From Bordetella ansorpii (GTDB lineage: Bacteria > Pseudomonadota > Gammaproteobacteria > Burkholderiales > Burkholderiaceae_B): a DNA stretch of 64,000 bases. The position numbers and the translations under genes are program-made. Of this stretch, positions 1-8,133 are shown piece after piece (the stretch's first letter is position 1; the number at the start of each line of letters is the position of its first letter). Under the pieces are notes generated by a model. It had not been told where the DNA came from. It ran no database searches and saw only the letters and a list, made by a program, of their open reading frames with translations. Where the stretch lies: assembly GCF_900078315.1 (NCBI RefSeq), contig NZ_FKBS01000017.1, positions 117,649 through 181,648 on the forward strand, written 5' to 3'.

Positions 1-598
1 TGCTGGCGATCTCGCGCGCCAGGTCCATCACATAGGGCATCAGTTGGTCGGGCGGCAGGCTGGCCTCGACCAGGCCCAGGCGGTACAGCTCGTCGGCCGA
101 CACCTTCATGCCGGTGAAGAACATGCGGCGCGCCCGCGACTTGCCGAACACGCGCTGCAGCAGCGCCGTGCCGCCCGCCAGGCCCACGTTGATCTCGGGC
201 ATGGACACATAGGCCTCGTTGGACGCGACCCAGATGTCGCAGGACGTCATCAGCCCGAAGCCCGCGCCCAGCGCCGCGCCGTTCACCGCGGCGATCACGG
301 GCTTGTTGCACTCGGCGATGGCCAGCGACGATTCGCGCACCAGGCGGTTGTGGTGCCAGTAGGCGCCCGGCCCCTTCTGCTTGATGGCCGGCCGCTCGCT
401 CACGTCCGCGCCGGCCGAAAACACCTTCAGCTTGCTGGCCAGCACCACGCAACGCACGTCGTCGTCATCGTTGAAACTGTCGAACACTTGGATGATTTCC
501 GCCCGCATCTGCGCGTTCTGCGCGTTCACCGGGGCGCGGTTCAGGTACACGATGGCCACGTGGCCCTCGCGTTCGACTTGCAGGCATTCAAAGGACAT
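1..598 (-). CDS. Enoyl-CoA hydratase/isomerase (crotonase) family protein, 3' end cut by window edge
   Basis: The frame reads leftward from an ATG at 598 and is still open at base 1, giving about 199 residues of a usual ~260. Crotonase features are visible: the oxyanion-hole segment SAGAD, the segment VIAAVNGAALGAG, and MPEINVGLAGG. The second is normally GGGCEL in enoyl-CoA hydratase; here it reads GAGFGL, so the first of the two hydratase glutamates is absent while the second (in MPE) is kept. The protein should act on a cytosolic acyl-CoA, but perhaps not as a plain hydratase. It is the last visible gene of a unit with two Bug receptors upstream (67-bp gap). The family call is firm; substrate unknown. 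Confidence 0.88.
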   Translation of the reverse strand, partial: MSFECLQVEREGHVAIVYLNRAPVNAQNAQMRAEIIQVFDSFNDDDDVRCVVLASKLKVFSAGADVSERPAIKQKGPGAYWHHNRLVRESSLAIAECNKPVIAAVNGAALGAGFGLMTSCDIWVASNEAYVSMPEINVGLAGGTALLQRVFGKSRARRMFFTGMKVSADELYRLGLVEASLPPDQLMPYVMDLAREIAS

Positions 599-664
599 CG
601 TTGACTCCAAAAGTTGCCGCCGCGCAGGCGGACGAAAGATGGCGAGGGATGGGGTCATGCACGG

Positions 665-1627
665 TCATTGCGTGCTGAGATCCGCGCCGCTCTTGACCAG
701 CGCCTTCAGCCGTTCGGACTCGAAATCCAGGAACCTGGCGAAGTCCTGCGGCGAGCCGCCCTCCACCAGCAGGGACGTACGGTCGATGGCGGCGCGCGTG
801 CCGGGGTCTTGCAGCGACCGGCGCAGGTCGGTGTTCAACTGGTTCACGATGGCGTCGGGCGTGTCCTTGGGCACGAAGAAGCCGAACCAGCTGCCGAAGA
901 CCAGGTCCACGCCCAGTTCGCGGAAAGTGGGCACGCCGGGCGCGCCGGGATGCCGCTGTTCGCTGGCGATGGCGATCGCATGCAGCCGGCCGGCCCGCAC
1001 GTTGGGCATGGCCGAGGCGCCGTCGAAGATGCCATCCACCTGGCCCGCGAACACGTCGTTCATGGCCGGCGACGTGCCGCGATACGGCACATGGGTGATC
1101 TTCACGCCCTCGGCCCGGGCCCACAGCTCGGCGGCGATGTGCGGGCTGGACGCCATCCCCGACGAGGCCAGCCGCAGATTGCCGGGCGACTTGCGCGCCT
1201 TGGCCAGCACCGCGTCCAGCGTCGTCAGGTCGGACTTGCCGGAAGTCACCAGCAGGTTGCGGCTGTTGCCCAGCAGCATGACGGGGCGCAGGGCGTCCTT
1301 GTCGTAGCTCATGTCGCGGCGCAGGATCGGGTTCGACGTATAGGCATAGCTGGTCAGCAGGATCGTCAGGCCGTCCGGCTCGGCGCGGGCCACCGCCTGC
1401 GTGCCTATCATGGTGGCGCCGCCGCTCTCGTTCTTCACGATCACCGGCACCTTCCATTGCCGTCCCAGGTACTCGCCGATGGCGCGGCCGTACACGTCGG
1501 TCACGCCGCCCGGCGCATACGGCACGATGATGGTGACCGGCTGGCTCGGGTACTTCGGGCCGGCCGCCACGGCCGCCGGCAGCGCGAACGCCGCGGCCAC
1601 CGCGCAGGCGCGCAGCAGTTGTCTCAT
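665..1627 (-). CDS. Bug-family (TctC-like) periplasmic substrate-binding protein
   Basis: 320 residues with a Sec signal peptide ending near AVAAG, followed by the typical Bug opening YPSQPVTIIVPYAPGG and a ligand-loop segment around VIVKNESGG. Bug proteins bind carboxylates or other small organic acids in the periplasm, usually for tripartite tricarboxylate transporters. The start at 1627 is supported by GAGGAG shortly upstream. It lies 31 bp downstream of another Bug gene on the same strand and before the crotonase, so the three probably form one transcript. No TctA or TctB genes are present, so it must use a distant membrane partner or act as a sensor. The ligand cannot be read from sequence. 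Confidence 0.93.
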   Translation of the reverse strand: MRQLLRACAVAAAFALPAAVAAGPKYPSQPVTIIVPYAPGGVTDVYGRAIGEYLGRQWKVPVIVKNESGGATMIGTQAVARAEPDGLTILLTSYAYTSNPILRRDMSYDKDALRPVMLLGNSRNLLVTSGKSDLTTLDAVLAKARKSPGNLRLASSGMASSPHIAAELWARAEGVKITHVPYRGTSPAMNDVFAGQVDGIFDGASAMPNVRAGRLHAIAIASEQRHPGAPGVPTFRELGVDLVFGSWFGFFVPKDTPDAIVNQLNTDLRRSLQDPGTRAAIDRTSLLVEGGSPQDFARFLDFESERLKALVKSGADLSTQ

Positions 1628-1658
1628 CTGATGTCTCCTCTGTGCGGCTTGATTGCCG

Positions 1659-2639
1659 CTATTCGGGCTTGATGCCTGCGTTGTCGATCAGGCGTTTCCA
1701 CTTCTTCTGTTCCGACGTCACCAGCGCGTCCATTTCCTGCGGCGTGCTGCCGTCCAGCTCCGTGCCGGGCGGGATGCTCTTCTTGACCTGAGGGTCGGCC
1801 AGCACCTGGTTCAGCGTGCTGTTCAGCTTCGCCAGCACGTCGGGCGGCGTGCCCGCCGGCGCGGTGACGTAGTTGATGGGCGCGGCCTCGAAGCCGGGCA
1901 GCGTGTCGGCGATGGCCGGGATATCGGGCGCGGCCGGATTGCGCTGCAGGGTCGAGACGCCCAGGGCGCGCACCTCGCCCGCCTGGATCTGCGGCAGGTA
2001 GACGCTTAGCGTGTCGATGGTCATGGGCACCTGCCCGCCGATGATGTCGTTGCGCGCCAGGCCCGTGCCCCGGTACGGCACGTGGAAGATGTCGACGCCG
2101 GCTTCCTGCTTGAACAGTTCGCCCGCCAGATGGCTGGTCGATCCCACGCCCGAACTGGCGAAGCCCAGCTTGCCGGGATGCGCTTTCGCGTAATCGATCA
2201 GCTCGCGCACGCTGTTCACGGGCAGGCTCTTGGTGACCACCAGCACGTTGGCGCCTTCCAGCATCTTGCCCACCGATACCAGGCCCTTGTAGGGGTCGTA
2301 CGGCAGGTTCTTGAACAGATAGGGCGCGGTCATCTGCTGCCCCGGCGTGGTGAACAGCAGCGTGTAGCCGTCGGGCCTGGATTGGGCCACGAAGCCCGCA
2401 CCCAGGGTGCCGCCCGCCCCCGGCCGGTTCTCGACCACGATGGACTGGCCCAGGGCCTTCGCCCAGGGCACCGCCACCACGCGGGCCGCCGCGTCCGCGC
2501 CGCCGCCCGGGGCGAACGGCACGATCAGGCGTATGGGTTGCCGGCTGGGGAAAGGCTCTGCGGCGCGTACGGGCGGCATCGCCCCCAACAGCGCGCAGCA
2601 AGCGCCCATCGCCAGCAAAACTCGCGTTCCGCTGCGCAT
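1659..2639 (-). CDS. Bug-family (TctC-like) periplasmic substrate-binding protein, first gene of a TetR-controlled unit
   Basis: 326 residues from the ATG at 2639, chosen because GGTGGAG lies just upstream and the signal peptide (MRSGTRVLLAMGACC, cleavage near VRAAE) begins there; an in-frame ATG at 2789 would put about 50 unrelated residues before it. The mature part starts PFPSRQPIRLIVPFAPGG and contains IVVENRPGAGG, both Bug hallmarks. It is the promoter-proximal gene of the leftward unit Bug-Bug-crotonase, facing the TetR gene across a palindromic operator. It probably captures an organic acid degraded through the crotonase pathway; this is inference from context. Confidence 0.93.
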   Translation of the reverse strand: MRSGTRVLLAMGACCALLGAMPPVRAAEPFPSRQPIRLIVPFAPGGGADAAARVVAVPWAKALGQSIVVENRPGAGGTLGAGFVAQSRPDGYTLLFTTPGQQMTAPYLFKNLPYDPYKGLVSVGKMLEGANVLVVTKSLPVNSVRELIDYAKAHPGKLGFASSGVGSTSHLAGELFKQEAGVDIFHVPYRGTGLARNDIIGGQVPMTIDTLSVYLPQIQAGEVRALGVSTLQRNPAAPDIPAIADTLPGFEAAPINYVTAPAGTPPDVLAKLNSTLNQVLADPQVKKSIPPGTELDGSTPQEMDALVTSEQKKWKRLIDNAGIKPE

Positions 2640-2715
2640 GTCGTCTCCACCTATCTGGTTGTTTTGCTTGGGCAAAACTTGTTTTTCCGGTCGATCTGGC
2701 GGATGATTCACACAT

Positions 2716-2735
2716 CTTACCGACCGGTCGGTAAG
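2716..2735. promoter_or_regulatory. Perfect 20-bp palindrome, candidate TetR operator
   Basis: CTTACCGACC is followed directly by its reverse complement. The palindrome lies between the divergent TetR gene (start 2825) and Bug unit (start 2639), about 80-90 bp from each. ACCGACCGGTCGGT-type sites are common for TetR-family repressors, so the TetR neighbour most likely binds here and controls both directions. Confidence 0.75.
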
Positions 2736-2824
2736 TTCAGATGATAGGCCGTTCCACGGGAAATTCAAACGCTGATTTCCCTTTATCATCGGCCTCGGCT
2801 TTTACGACACAGGACTTTCCGCCC

Positions 2825-3421
2825 ATGACCGCTCGGGACCCCGGACGCTACGACCAGATCATCGATGTTGCCCGCCGCCTGTTCGCGCGGCACGGGTATC
2901 AGGGCACGTCGCTGAACATGATCGCGGCCGAGGTCGGCGTGTCCAAGGCGGCGCTGTATCACCACTTCCCGGACAAGGACACGCTGTACCGCAGTCTGGT
3001 GGCCACGGGCATGCGGGTGCTGTTCGAGTACGTGCAGAAGGACGTGCTGGCCAGCGACGGCACGCCGCGTGGCCGGCTGTATGCGTTCATGCGCTCGTCG
3101 GTGGCGTACTACGAGCAATACCACGACAGTTGGGTGTCGGGATCGCTGCTGTTCTGGCGGTCAGAGAACCCGGAACACCGCGCGCTGGTGCTGGAATGGC
3201 GCGATGCGTACGAAGGCCTGCTGAAGGATGCGATCCGCGATGGCGTGGGCCAAGGCCTGTTCCGGCCCGATACCAACGTCAGCCTGGCCAGCAAGTTTCT
3301 GCTGTCGTCGCTGAATCAGCTGTCGCGCTGGTACCGGCCGGATGGCGAGAAGACGGCGCCGGAGATCATGGATTGTTTCGTGGGGATGTTCCTGAACGGG
3401 ATCGAGATGCCTCGGGGTTGA
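2825..3421 (+). CDS. TetR/AcrR family transcriptional regulator
   Basis: 198 residues from the ATG at 2825; an upstream in-frame ATG at 2741 would add 28 residues with no family resemblance and would begin almost on the operator. An N-terminal TetR helix-turn-helix spans about residues 10-57 (IIDVARRLFARHGYQGTS, then VSKAALYHHFPDKDTLY). The rest is the variable ligand-binding helical domain. It is divergent from two Bug genes and a crotonase, with a 20-bp perfect palindrome between. Proposed role: repressor of that unit and of itself, relieved by an acyl-CoA or related acid. Ligand unknown. Confidence 0.93.
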   Translation: MTARDPGRYDQIIDVARRLFARHGYQGTSLNMIAAEVGVSKAALYHHFPDKDTLYRSLVATGMRVLFEYVQKDVLASDGTPRGRLYAFMRSSVAYYEQYHDSWVSGSLLFWRSENPEHRALVLEWRDAYEGLLKDAIRDGVGQGLFRPDTNVSLASKFLLSSLNQLSRWYRPDGEKTAPEIMDCFVGMFLNGIEMPRG

Positions 3422-3437
3422 AGCCCGGTCGCGCGGC

Positions 3438-4217
3438 TCATGCCGGCCCGCGCCCCCACACTCGCTCGTACAGCGCCGGCAGGATCTCCCCCGCCGGACC
3501 GGCCAGGTTGTACTTCACGACGCCATCGAGCGGCGTGGGCTGCGGGTTGACCTGCACCACGCAGGCGCCGCGCCGGGCCGCCTGGGCCGACAGCCCCGCC
3601 GCGGGCTGCACGGCGGCCGAGGTGCCGATACTGAACAGCACGTCGCTCTGGTCGCACGCCTGCACCGCGGCTTCCCATTCGGTCTCGGGCAGCGACTCGC
3701 CGAACCACACCACGCCTGGCCGGATGGCGCCGCCGCAATGCGCGCAGCGCGGCGGCGCCAGGCGGCGGCCCCCCGCGGGCTCGTCCGGAATGCCCGCCGT
3801 GAAGGTGTGATCGCGCCGGCAGTCGAAGCAGAACGGCCGGTCCAGGCGGCCATGCAGATGCAGCACGCCGCGGCTGCCCGCCCGTTCGTGAAGATCATCC
3901 ACGTTCTGCGTGACCACCGTGGCGTTCGGCACCCGCGTGGCCATGGCCGCGATGGCGAGGTGCGCGCCATTGGGCCGCGCGCGCAGCACCCCCATGCGGC
4001 GCCATTCGTACCAGCCCCAGACCAGTTCGCGGTCACGGCGGTACGCCTGCGCGCAGGCCAGCGACATGGGGTCGTACTGCGCCCACAGGCCCGTCATCGG
4101 GTCTCGAAAAGTGGGGATGCCGCTTTCGGCGGACACGCCCGCGCCCGTCAGGAAGACCACGTTGGAGGCGCGGCGCAGCATGTCGACCAGCGCGTCGGGA
4201 AAATCGGCAATGCTCAT
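3438..4217 (-). CDS. Sir2-family NAD-dependent protein deacylase (CobB-like sirtuin)
   Basis: 259 residues from the ATG at 4217 (GGA lies 9 bases upstream; longer starts add non-sirtuin sequence). Visible motifs in order: GAGVSAESGIPTFRD (NAD binding, from residue 25), Y70-x-x-R73 in WYEWRR, TQNVDDLHERAG (about 103-114), catalytic His122 in HLHGRL, and a zinc site C130-x2-C133 / C158-x2-C161. The Tyr/Arg pair is the class III signature that recognises succinyl- or malonyl-lysine in CobB and SIRT5. It should remove acyl groups from cytosolic lysines, releasing nicotinamide and O-acyl-ADP-ribose. It stands alone between convergent TetR and the upstream LysR gene. Confidence 0.93.
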   Translation of the reverse strand: MSIADFPDALVDMLRRASNVVFLTGAGVSAESGIPTFRDPMTGLWAQYDPMSLACAQAYRRDRELVWGWYEWRRMGVLRARPNGAHLAIAAMATRVPNATVVTQNVDDLHERAGSRGVLHLHGRLDRPFCFDCRRDHTFTAGIPDEPAGGRRLAPPRCAHCGGAIRPGVVWFGESLPETEWEAAVQACDQSDVLFSIGTSAAVQPAAGLSAQAARRGACVVQVNPQPTPLDGVVKYNLAGPAGEILPALYERVWGRGPA

Positions 4218-4327
4218 CGGATATCCATGTCTGCGGTGCCCAGTCCAACTACATGGACACCGGATCGCGCTGACAGTTTCCCATGCCGCCGCAGTGCGGG
4301 TCGCCATGGGACGCGGCGGCAAGCGGA

Positions 4328-5239
4328 TCAACGCAGCGGCGATGGATTCTCCAACTGCCGCGCCACGTCCAGAAAAGACGCCAGCGCCGGATTGTCGTCA
4401 TTCCTGCGCCATGCGATCGCCACTTCCTGCTCCAGCAGCGGCAACCGATCCGCCAGCGGCACGTACTGCACCTTGGGATGGATCAGCGAGGTCAGGTTGC
4501 CCGACACCAGCGCCACCGTCAGGCCCGCGGCGATCACGCAGATCACGCTGGCGATCTGCGAGCACTCCTGCTCGATGGCCGGATAGAAACCCGCCGTGGC
4601 GCACGCCGCGATCAACTGCGCATGCGCCGCCGGGACCTTCTCGCGCGAGAACGCCACGAAGGACTCGCCCGCCAACTGCTTCAGTTCGATGCTGGCCCGT
4701 CCCGCCAGGGGATGGCTCCTGGACAGCGCCACCATCAGCACGTCGCGCTGATACGGCCGGGTCTCGATCTGCGGCGCCTCGACGGGCAACGGCGTGCGCA
4801 GCAGGCCCACGTCCAGCGCACGGCCGCGCAACTGTTCCAGCTGATCCTTGGTCGTCATCTCGGACAGCCGCAGCCGCACCTGCGGATAGTCGTGACGGAA
4901 GCGGCTGATCAGCTCGGGCATGAAGCCATAGCCCACGCTGCCGATGAAGCCCACCGACAACTGCCCCGCCCCGCCGCCCGCCGCGCCCAGCGTGCGCTGC
5001 AGCGCGACCTGCTCGTAGCGCAGCCACTGGTAGGCCTCTTCCAGGAAAACCTTGCCCGCGGGCGTCAGCGCGACCGAACGCTTGTTGCGCACGAACAGCG
5101 GCGTGCCGACCTGCGCCTCGAGTTTCTGGATGGCCTGGCTGAGCGGTGACTGCGCGATGCCGACGCGCACGGCGGCGCGGCCGTAGTGCAGTTCCTCGGC
5201 CACGGCGATGAATTGCTTGAGCAGTCGGCTGTTCAACAT
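4328..5239 (-). CDS. LysR-family transcriptional regulator
   Basis: 303 residues. The N-terminal winged helix (residues 1-60, including AVAEELHYGRAA and QSPLSQAIQKLEAQVG) is followed by a two-lobed periplasmic-binding-like effector domain. The gene is divergent from the CoA-transferase/Bug/Bug unit, the standard LysR arrangement, so it is the likely activator of that unit. The effector is probably the transported acid or its CoA ester; that is inference. The stop lies 110 bp before the sirtuin start. Confidence 0.93.
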   Translation of the reverse strand: MLNSRLLKQFIAVAEELHYGRAAVRVGIAQSPLSQAIQKLEAQVGTPLFVRNKRSVALTPAGKVFLEEAYQWLRYEQVALQRTLGAAGGGAGQLSVGFIGSVGYGFMPELISRFRHDYPQVRLRLSEMTTKDQLEQLRGRALDVGLLRTPLPVEAPQIETRPYQRDVLMVALSRSHPLAGRASIELKQLAGESFVAFSREKVPAAHAQLIAACATAGFYPAIEQECSQIASVICVIAAGLTVALVSGNLTSLIHPKVQYVPLADRLPLLEQEVAIAWRRNDDNPALASFLDVARQLENPSPLR

Positions 5240-5348
5240 AAAGATGTTTTTCGTCTTACAGACCGAGAAATTATATGTTGGACGAGGTTTTAGCCGCTTT
5301 ATAGACTGATTTCAAAAGCACGACACCACAACGACGGAGACAAGCAAG
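5240..5348. promoter_or_regulatory. Divergent LysR / CoA-transferase promoter region
   Basis: 109 bp, more AT-rich than its surroundings. A short interrupted palindrome GTCT-TAC-AGAC lies at 5253-5263, just upstream of the LysR start, where LysR proteins usually bind their own promoter. An AT-rich stretch TTATATG (5271-5277) may be part of a core promoter. Neither site is strong enough to assign firmly. Confidence 0.35.
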
Positions 5349-6791
5349 ATGGATGCATCCCATCCCAAGCCCGAACACGCCTATCAGGCCATCGCCGACA
5401 TCCTGGGCGCGCAGGTGCCCTGGAAAGAATCGCCTTCCAGCCGCTTGCGCTTCTACGGCAGCGCGCCCGCCTTCGACTCGCCGCACCGGCTCACGCTGTC
5501 CGCTGGCGCCGCCATCGGCGCGTATGCCCTGGCGGTCGAGAAATGGTGGCACCTGGCCACCGGCCAGCGCCAGAACGTGGGCATCGACTGGATGCAGGCG
5601 GCCAGTTCGCTCAATCCCGGCCACTTCCAGACCCAGAGCGGCTACAGCCTGCCCGCGCTGTCGTTGCTGACGGAATTGAAGGCCGACTTCTACCGCACCG
5701 CCGACGACCGCTGGTTCTTCCCGATTGGTTCGTACCCGCACCTGCGCGACGGCGTGCTGGACCTGCTGGACTGCGCCAACAACCCGGCCGCGCTGGCCAA
5801 GGGCATCGGGCGCTGGGAAGGCGATGCGCTGGAAGCGGCCTTCGAGGAACGCCGCCTGCCCGGCGTCTATGCGCGCACGACGAAAGAATGGCTCGCGCAT
5901 CCGCAGGGCGAGCTGCTCGCCCGGCTGCCCGTGGTGGAAGTCATCAAGATCGCCGACGGCGAACCCGAGCCGGCGCAAGCCCGGAACCGCCCGCTGGACG
6001 GCCTGCGCGTGCTGGACCTGGGCCACGTCATCGCCGGTCCGGTGGTGGCGCGCTCCCTGGCGGAACACGGCGCCGAGGTGCTGCGCATCGCACCGCCCGC
6101 CATGCAGGATCCGTTTCGCCAGACGGTAGACACCAACATCGGCAAGCGCTCGGCCTTCCTGGACCTGGACCGCGAGGAAGACCGCCTGCGTGCCCGCGAG
6201 CTGGTCAGCGGCGCGGACGTGGTGGTGCAGTCGTGGCGGCCCGGCAGCCTGGCCAGGCGTGGCCTGGGACCGGAAGACGCCGCCGCGCTGCGTCCCGGCG
6301 TGGTGTACGTCAGCGTCAGCGCGTTCGGCGACGCGGGGCCGTGGCAGCGCCGCGGCGGCTTCGAGCAGCTGGGCCAGGTGGTCAGCGGCATCGCGATGGC
6401 CGAGGCGGCGGGCGGCCGCCCGCGCGTGGTGCCCACCTATCTGCTGAACGACTACCTGACGGGCTATCTGGGCGCGGCCGGGGCGATGCTGGCGCTGATC
6501 CGCCGCGCCACCGAAGGCGGCAGCTATCACGTGAAGGTGTCGCTGACGCAGACCTCGATGTGGGTGCAGCGCCTGGGCCTGGAACCCGGTTTCGAGCCGC
6601 GCGAGGAACGCCGGCATTTCGCGGAAGGTCTGGCGCCGCTGCTGGAGACGCGGCCGTCCGCCTATGGGCCGCTGCAGCAGTTGCCGCCGGTGGCCCAGTT
6701 CTCGCGCACGCGCGCCCATTGGAGCCTGCCGCCCGCCCCCAACGGCGCGCATCTTCCGGTCTGGCTGGACAACCTGGGACGCGAGGCCTGA
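5349..6791 (+). CDS. CaiB/BaiF family III CoA-transferase with an extra N-terminal half-domain
   Basis: 480 residues. A complete family III core runs from about residue 215 (PLDGLRVLDLGHVIAGP) to the C-terminus. The catalytic Asp, which forms the acyl anhydride in formyl-CoA transferase, aligns with D368 in LLNDYLTGYL. Residues 50-100 (GAAIGAYALAVEKWWHLATG) resemble the segment that follows the catalytic Asp, so the first ~200 residues look like a partial second copy. The enzyme moves CoA between organic acids in the cytosol. It is followed 68 bp later by two Bug receptors and is divergent from LysR, suggesting uptake and activation of one acid. Confidence 0.9.
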   Translation: MDASHPKPEHAYQAIADILGAQVPWKESPSSRLRFYGSAPAFDSPHRLTLSAGAAIGAYALAVEKWWHLATGQRQNVGIDWMQAASSLNPGHFQTQSGYSLPALSLLTELKADFYRTADDRWFFPIGSYPHLRDGVLDLLDCANNPAALAKGIGRWEGDALEAAFEERRLPGVYARTTKEWLAHPQGELLARLPVVEVIKIADGEPEPAQARNRPLDGLRVLDLGHVIAGPVVARSLAEHGAEVLRIAPPAMQDPFRQTVDTNIGKRSAFLDLDREEDRLRARELVSGADVVVQSWRPGSLARRGLGPEDAAALRPGVVYVSVSAFGDAGPWQRRGGFEQLGQVVSGIAMAEAAGGRPRVVPTYLLNDYLTGYLGAAGAMLALIRRATEGGSYHVKVSLTQTSMWVQRLGLEPGFEPREERRHFAEGLAPLLETRPSAYGPLQQLPPVAQFSRTRAHWSLPPAPNGAHLPVWLDNLGREA

Positions 6792-6859
6792 CCGCCGCAG
6801 CCTGAACGACGACACAGCGGCACCAAGCCGCGAGAAGCACCAACAGAGGAGACGACATC

Positions 6860-7849
6860 ATGACCCACAAGCACGCCGTGCTGGCCCTGGCCCTGGCCTT
6901 GGCCGGGCTGGCGGCGGGCGCCCTGCCCGCCCGCGCCGCCGACACCTATCCCAGCAAGCCCATCACGCTGATCATCGGCTTCGCGCCCGGCGGCCCCACC
7001 GACGCCATCGGGCGGGTGCTGTTCAAGCGCGTCTCCGAAGAGCTGAAGACGCCCATCGTGATCGAGAACCGTCCCGGCGCGGGCGGCAACATCGGCACAC
7101 AGGACCTGGTGCGCGCCAAACCCGACGGCTACACGCTGCTGTACGGCACCTCGTCGCTGACCACCGCGCCCGCTCTGTTCAACCGCGTCGACCTGGATCC
7201 GACCAAGGCCTTCGACGTGGCCAGTTGCTCGGTGGCGGTGCCGATGATCCTGCTGGTGTCCAAAAAGAACACGGCCGACAGCCCGCAGGCGCTGTACCAG
7301 GCCATGAAGGCGGATCCGACCAGATTCTTCCTGGGCTCGTCGGGCAACGGCTCGGTCGACCATCTGGTGGCGATGGACGTGGCGGCCAGGCTGGGCTTGA
7401 CCTTCCAGCACGTGCCCTACAAGGGCAACGGGCCGGCGCTGACGGACCTGGCGGCCGGCAACGTCAACTTCATGTATTCGGGCTCGTTCAACAGCGCCAT
7501 GCCGTTCATCCAGAATGGCCAGGTGCGGGCCCTCGCGGTGACATCCGACCACCGGTCGTCCGCCTTGCCCAAGGTGCCCTCGCTGAGCGAAAGCGTGCCC
7601 GAACTCAAGGGCTTCGACGCCGCCACCGCGCAGGTGCTGGCCGCGCCCAAGGGCACCCCGCCCGCCATCCTGGCCCGGCTGGACCAGGCGATCCAGATCG
7701 CGATCAAGGATCCCAAGGTGAAGGAAAGCCTGGACTTCCAGGGCGCGGAACCCATGAACCTGTCGCCCGCGCAATGCAAGGCGCACATCGCGGACGAATT
7801 CAAGCGCTGGACCGGCACCATCGAGCGGCTGGGGCTGAAGGCGCAGTGA
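6860..7849 (+). CDS. Bug-family (TctC-like) periplasmic substrate-binding protein
   Basis: 329 residues. The signal peptide MTHKHAVLALALALAGLAAG ends at ARAADTYPS, and the mature protein continues with KPITLIIGFAPGGPTDAIG and IVIENRPGAGGNIG, the usual Bug signatures. GAGGAG lies just before the start. It follows the CoA-transferase in the same direction, so its ligand is likely the acid that this enzyme activates. It differs clearly from the next Bug gene, so this is not a recent duplication. The membrane partner is not in the window. Confidence 0.93.
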   Translation: MTHKHAVLALALALAGLAAGALPARAADTYPSKPITLIIGFAPGGPTDAIGRVLFKRVSEELKTPIVIENRPGAGGNIGTQDLVRAKPDGYTLLYGTSSLTTAPALFNRVDLDPTKAFDVASCSVAVPMILLVSKKNTADSPQALYQAMKADPTRFFLGSSGNGSVDHLVAMDVAARLGLTFQHVPYKGNGPALTDLAAGNVNFMYSGSFNSAMPFIQNGQVRALAVTSDHRSSALPKVPSLSESVPELKGFDAATAQVLAAPKGTPPAILARLDQAIQIAIKDPKVKESLDFQGAEPMNLSPAQCKAHIADEFKRWTGTIERLGLKAQ

Positions 7850-7856
7850 GCGGCGG

Positions 7857-7904
7857 CGATCCATCAATTCTGTTTGCGGCAGCGACAAACAGAGTCGATT
7901 GATC
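7857..7904 (+). terminator. Large imperfect hairpin between two Bug genes
   Basis: TCTGTTTG (7869-7876) pairs perfectly with CAAACAGA (7886-7893), and the flanks extend this into an imperfect stem bounded by GATC on both sides. No T-run follows. It may end part of the transcript after the first receptor or stabilise its mRNA end. The rest of the 284-bp gap up to 8133 has no credible reading frame. Confidence 0.4.
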
Positions 7905-8133
7905 CCGCCCGGCCGGCGGCGTATCTTTCAGTGTCCTGTGCGCGGCTGCGCGCAGGGCCAGCGGGCGCAGACCCGCGGCGGGCCGGGTCCGAGACCCCGC
8001 TGCCGATTCCCCGGAGGGCGTGGAGACAGCACGCCAGTGGAGTGCCCCATCGATCCGTCGCATGGCGAAACCTGCCTGCGGATCCTTGGGACACCGCGCT
8101 GGACAACAACCACACTCCAAGGGAATTCCTCGC

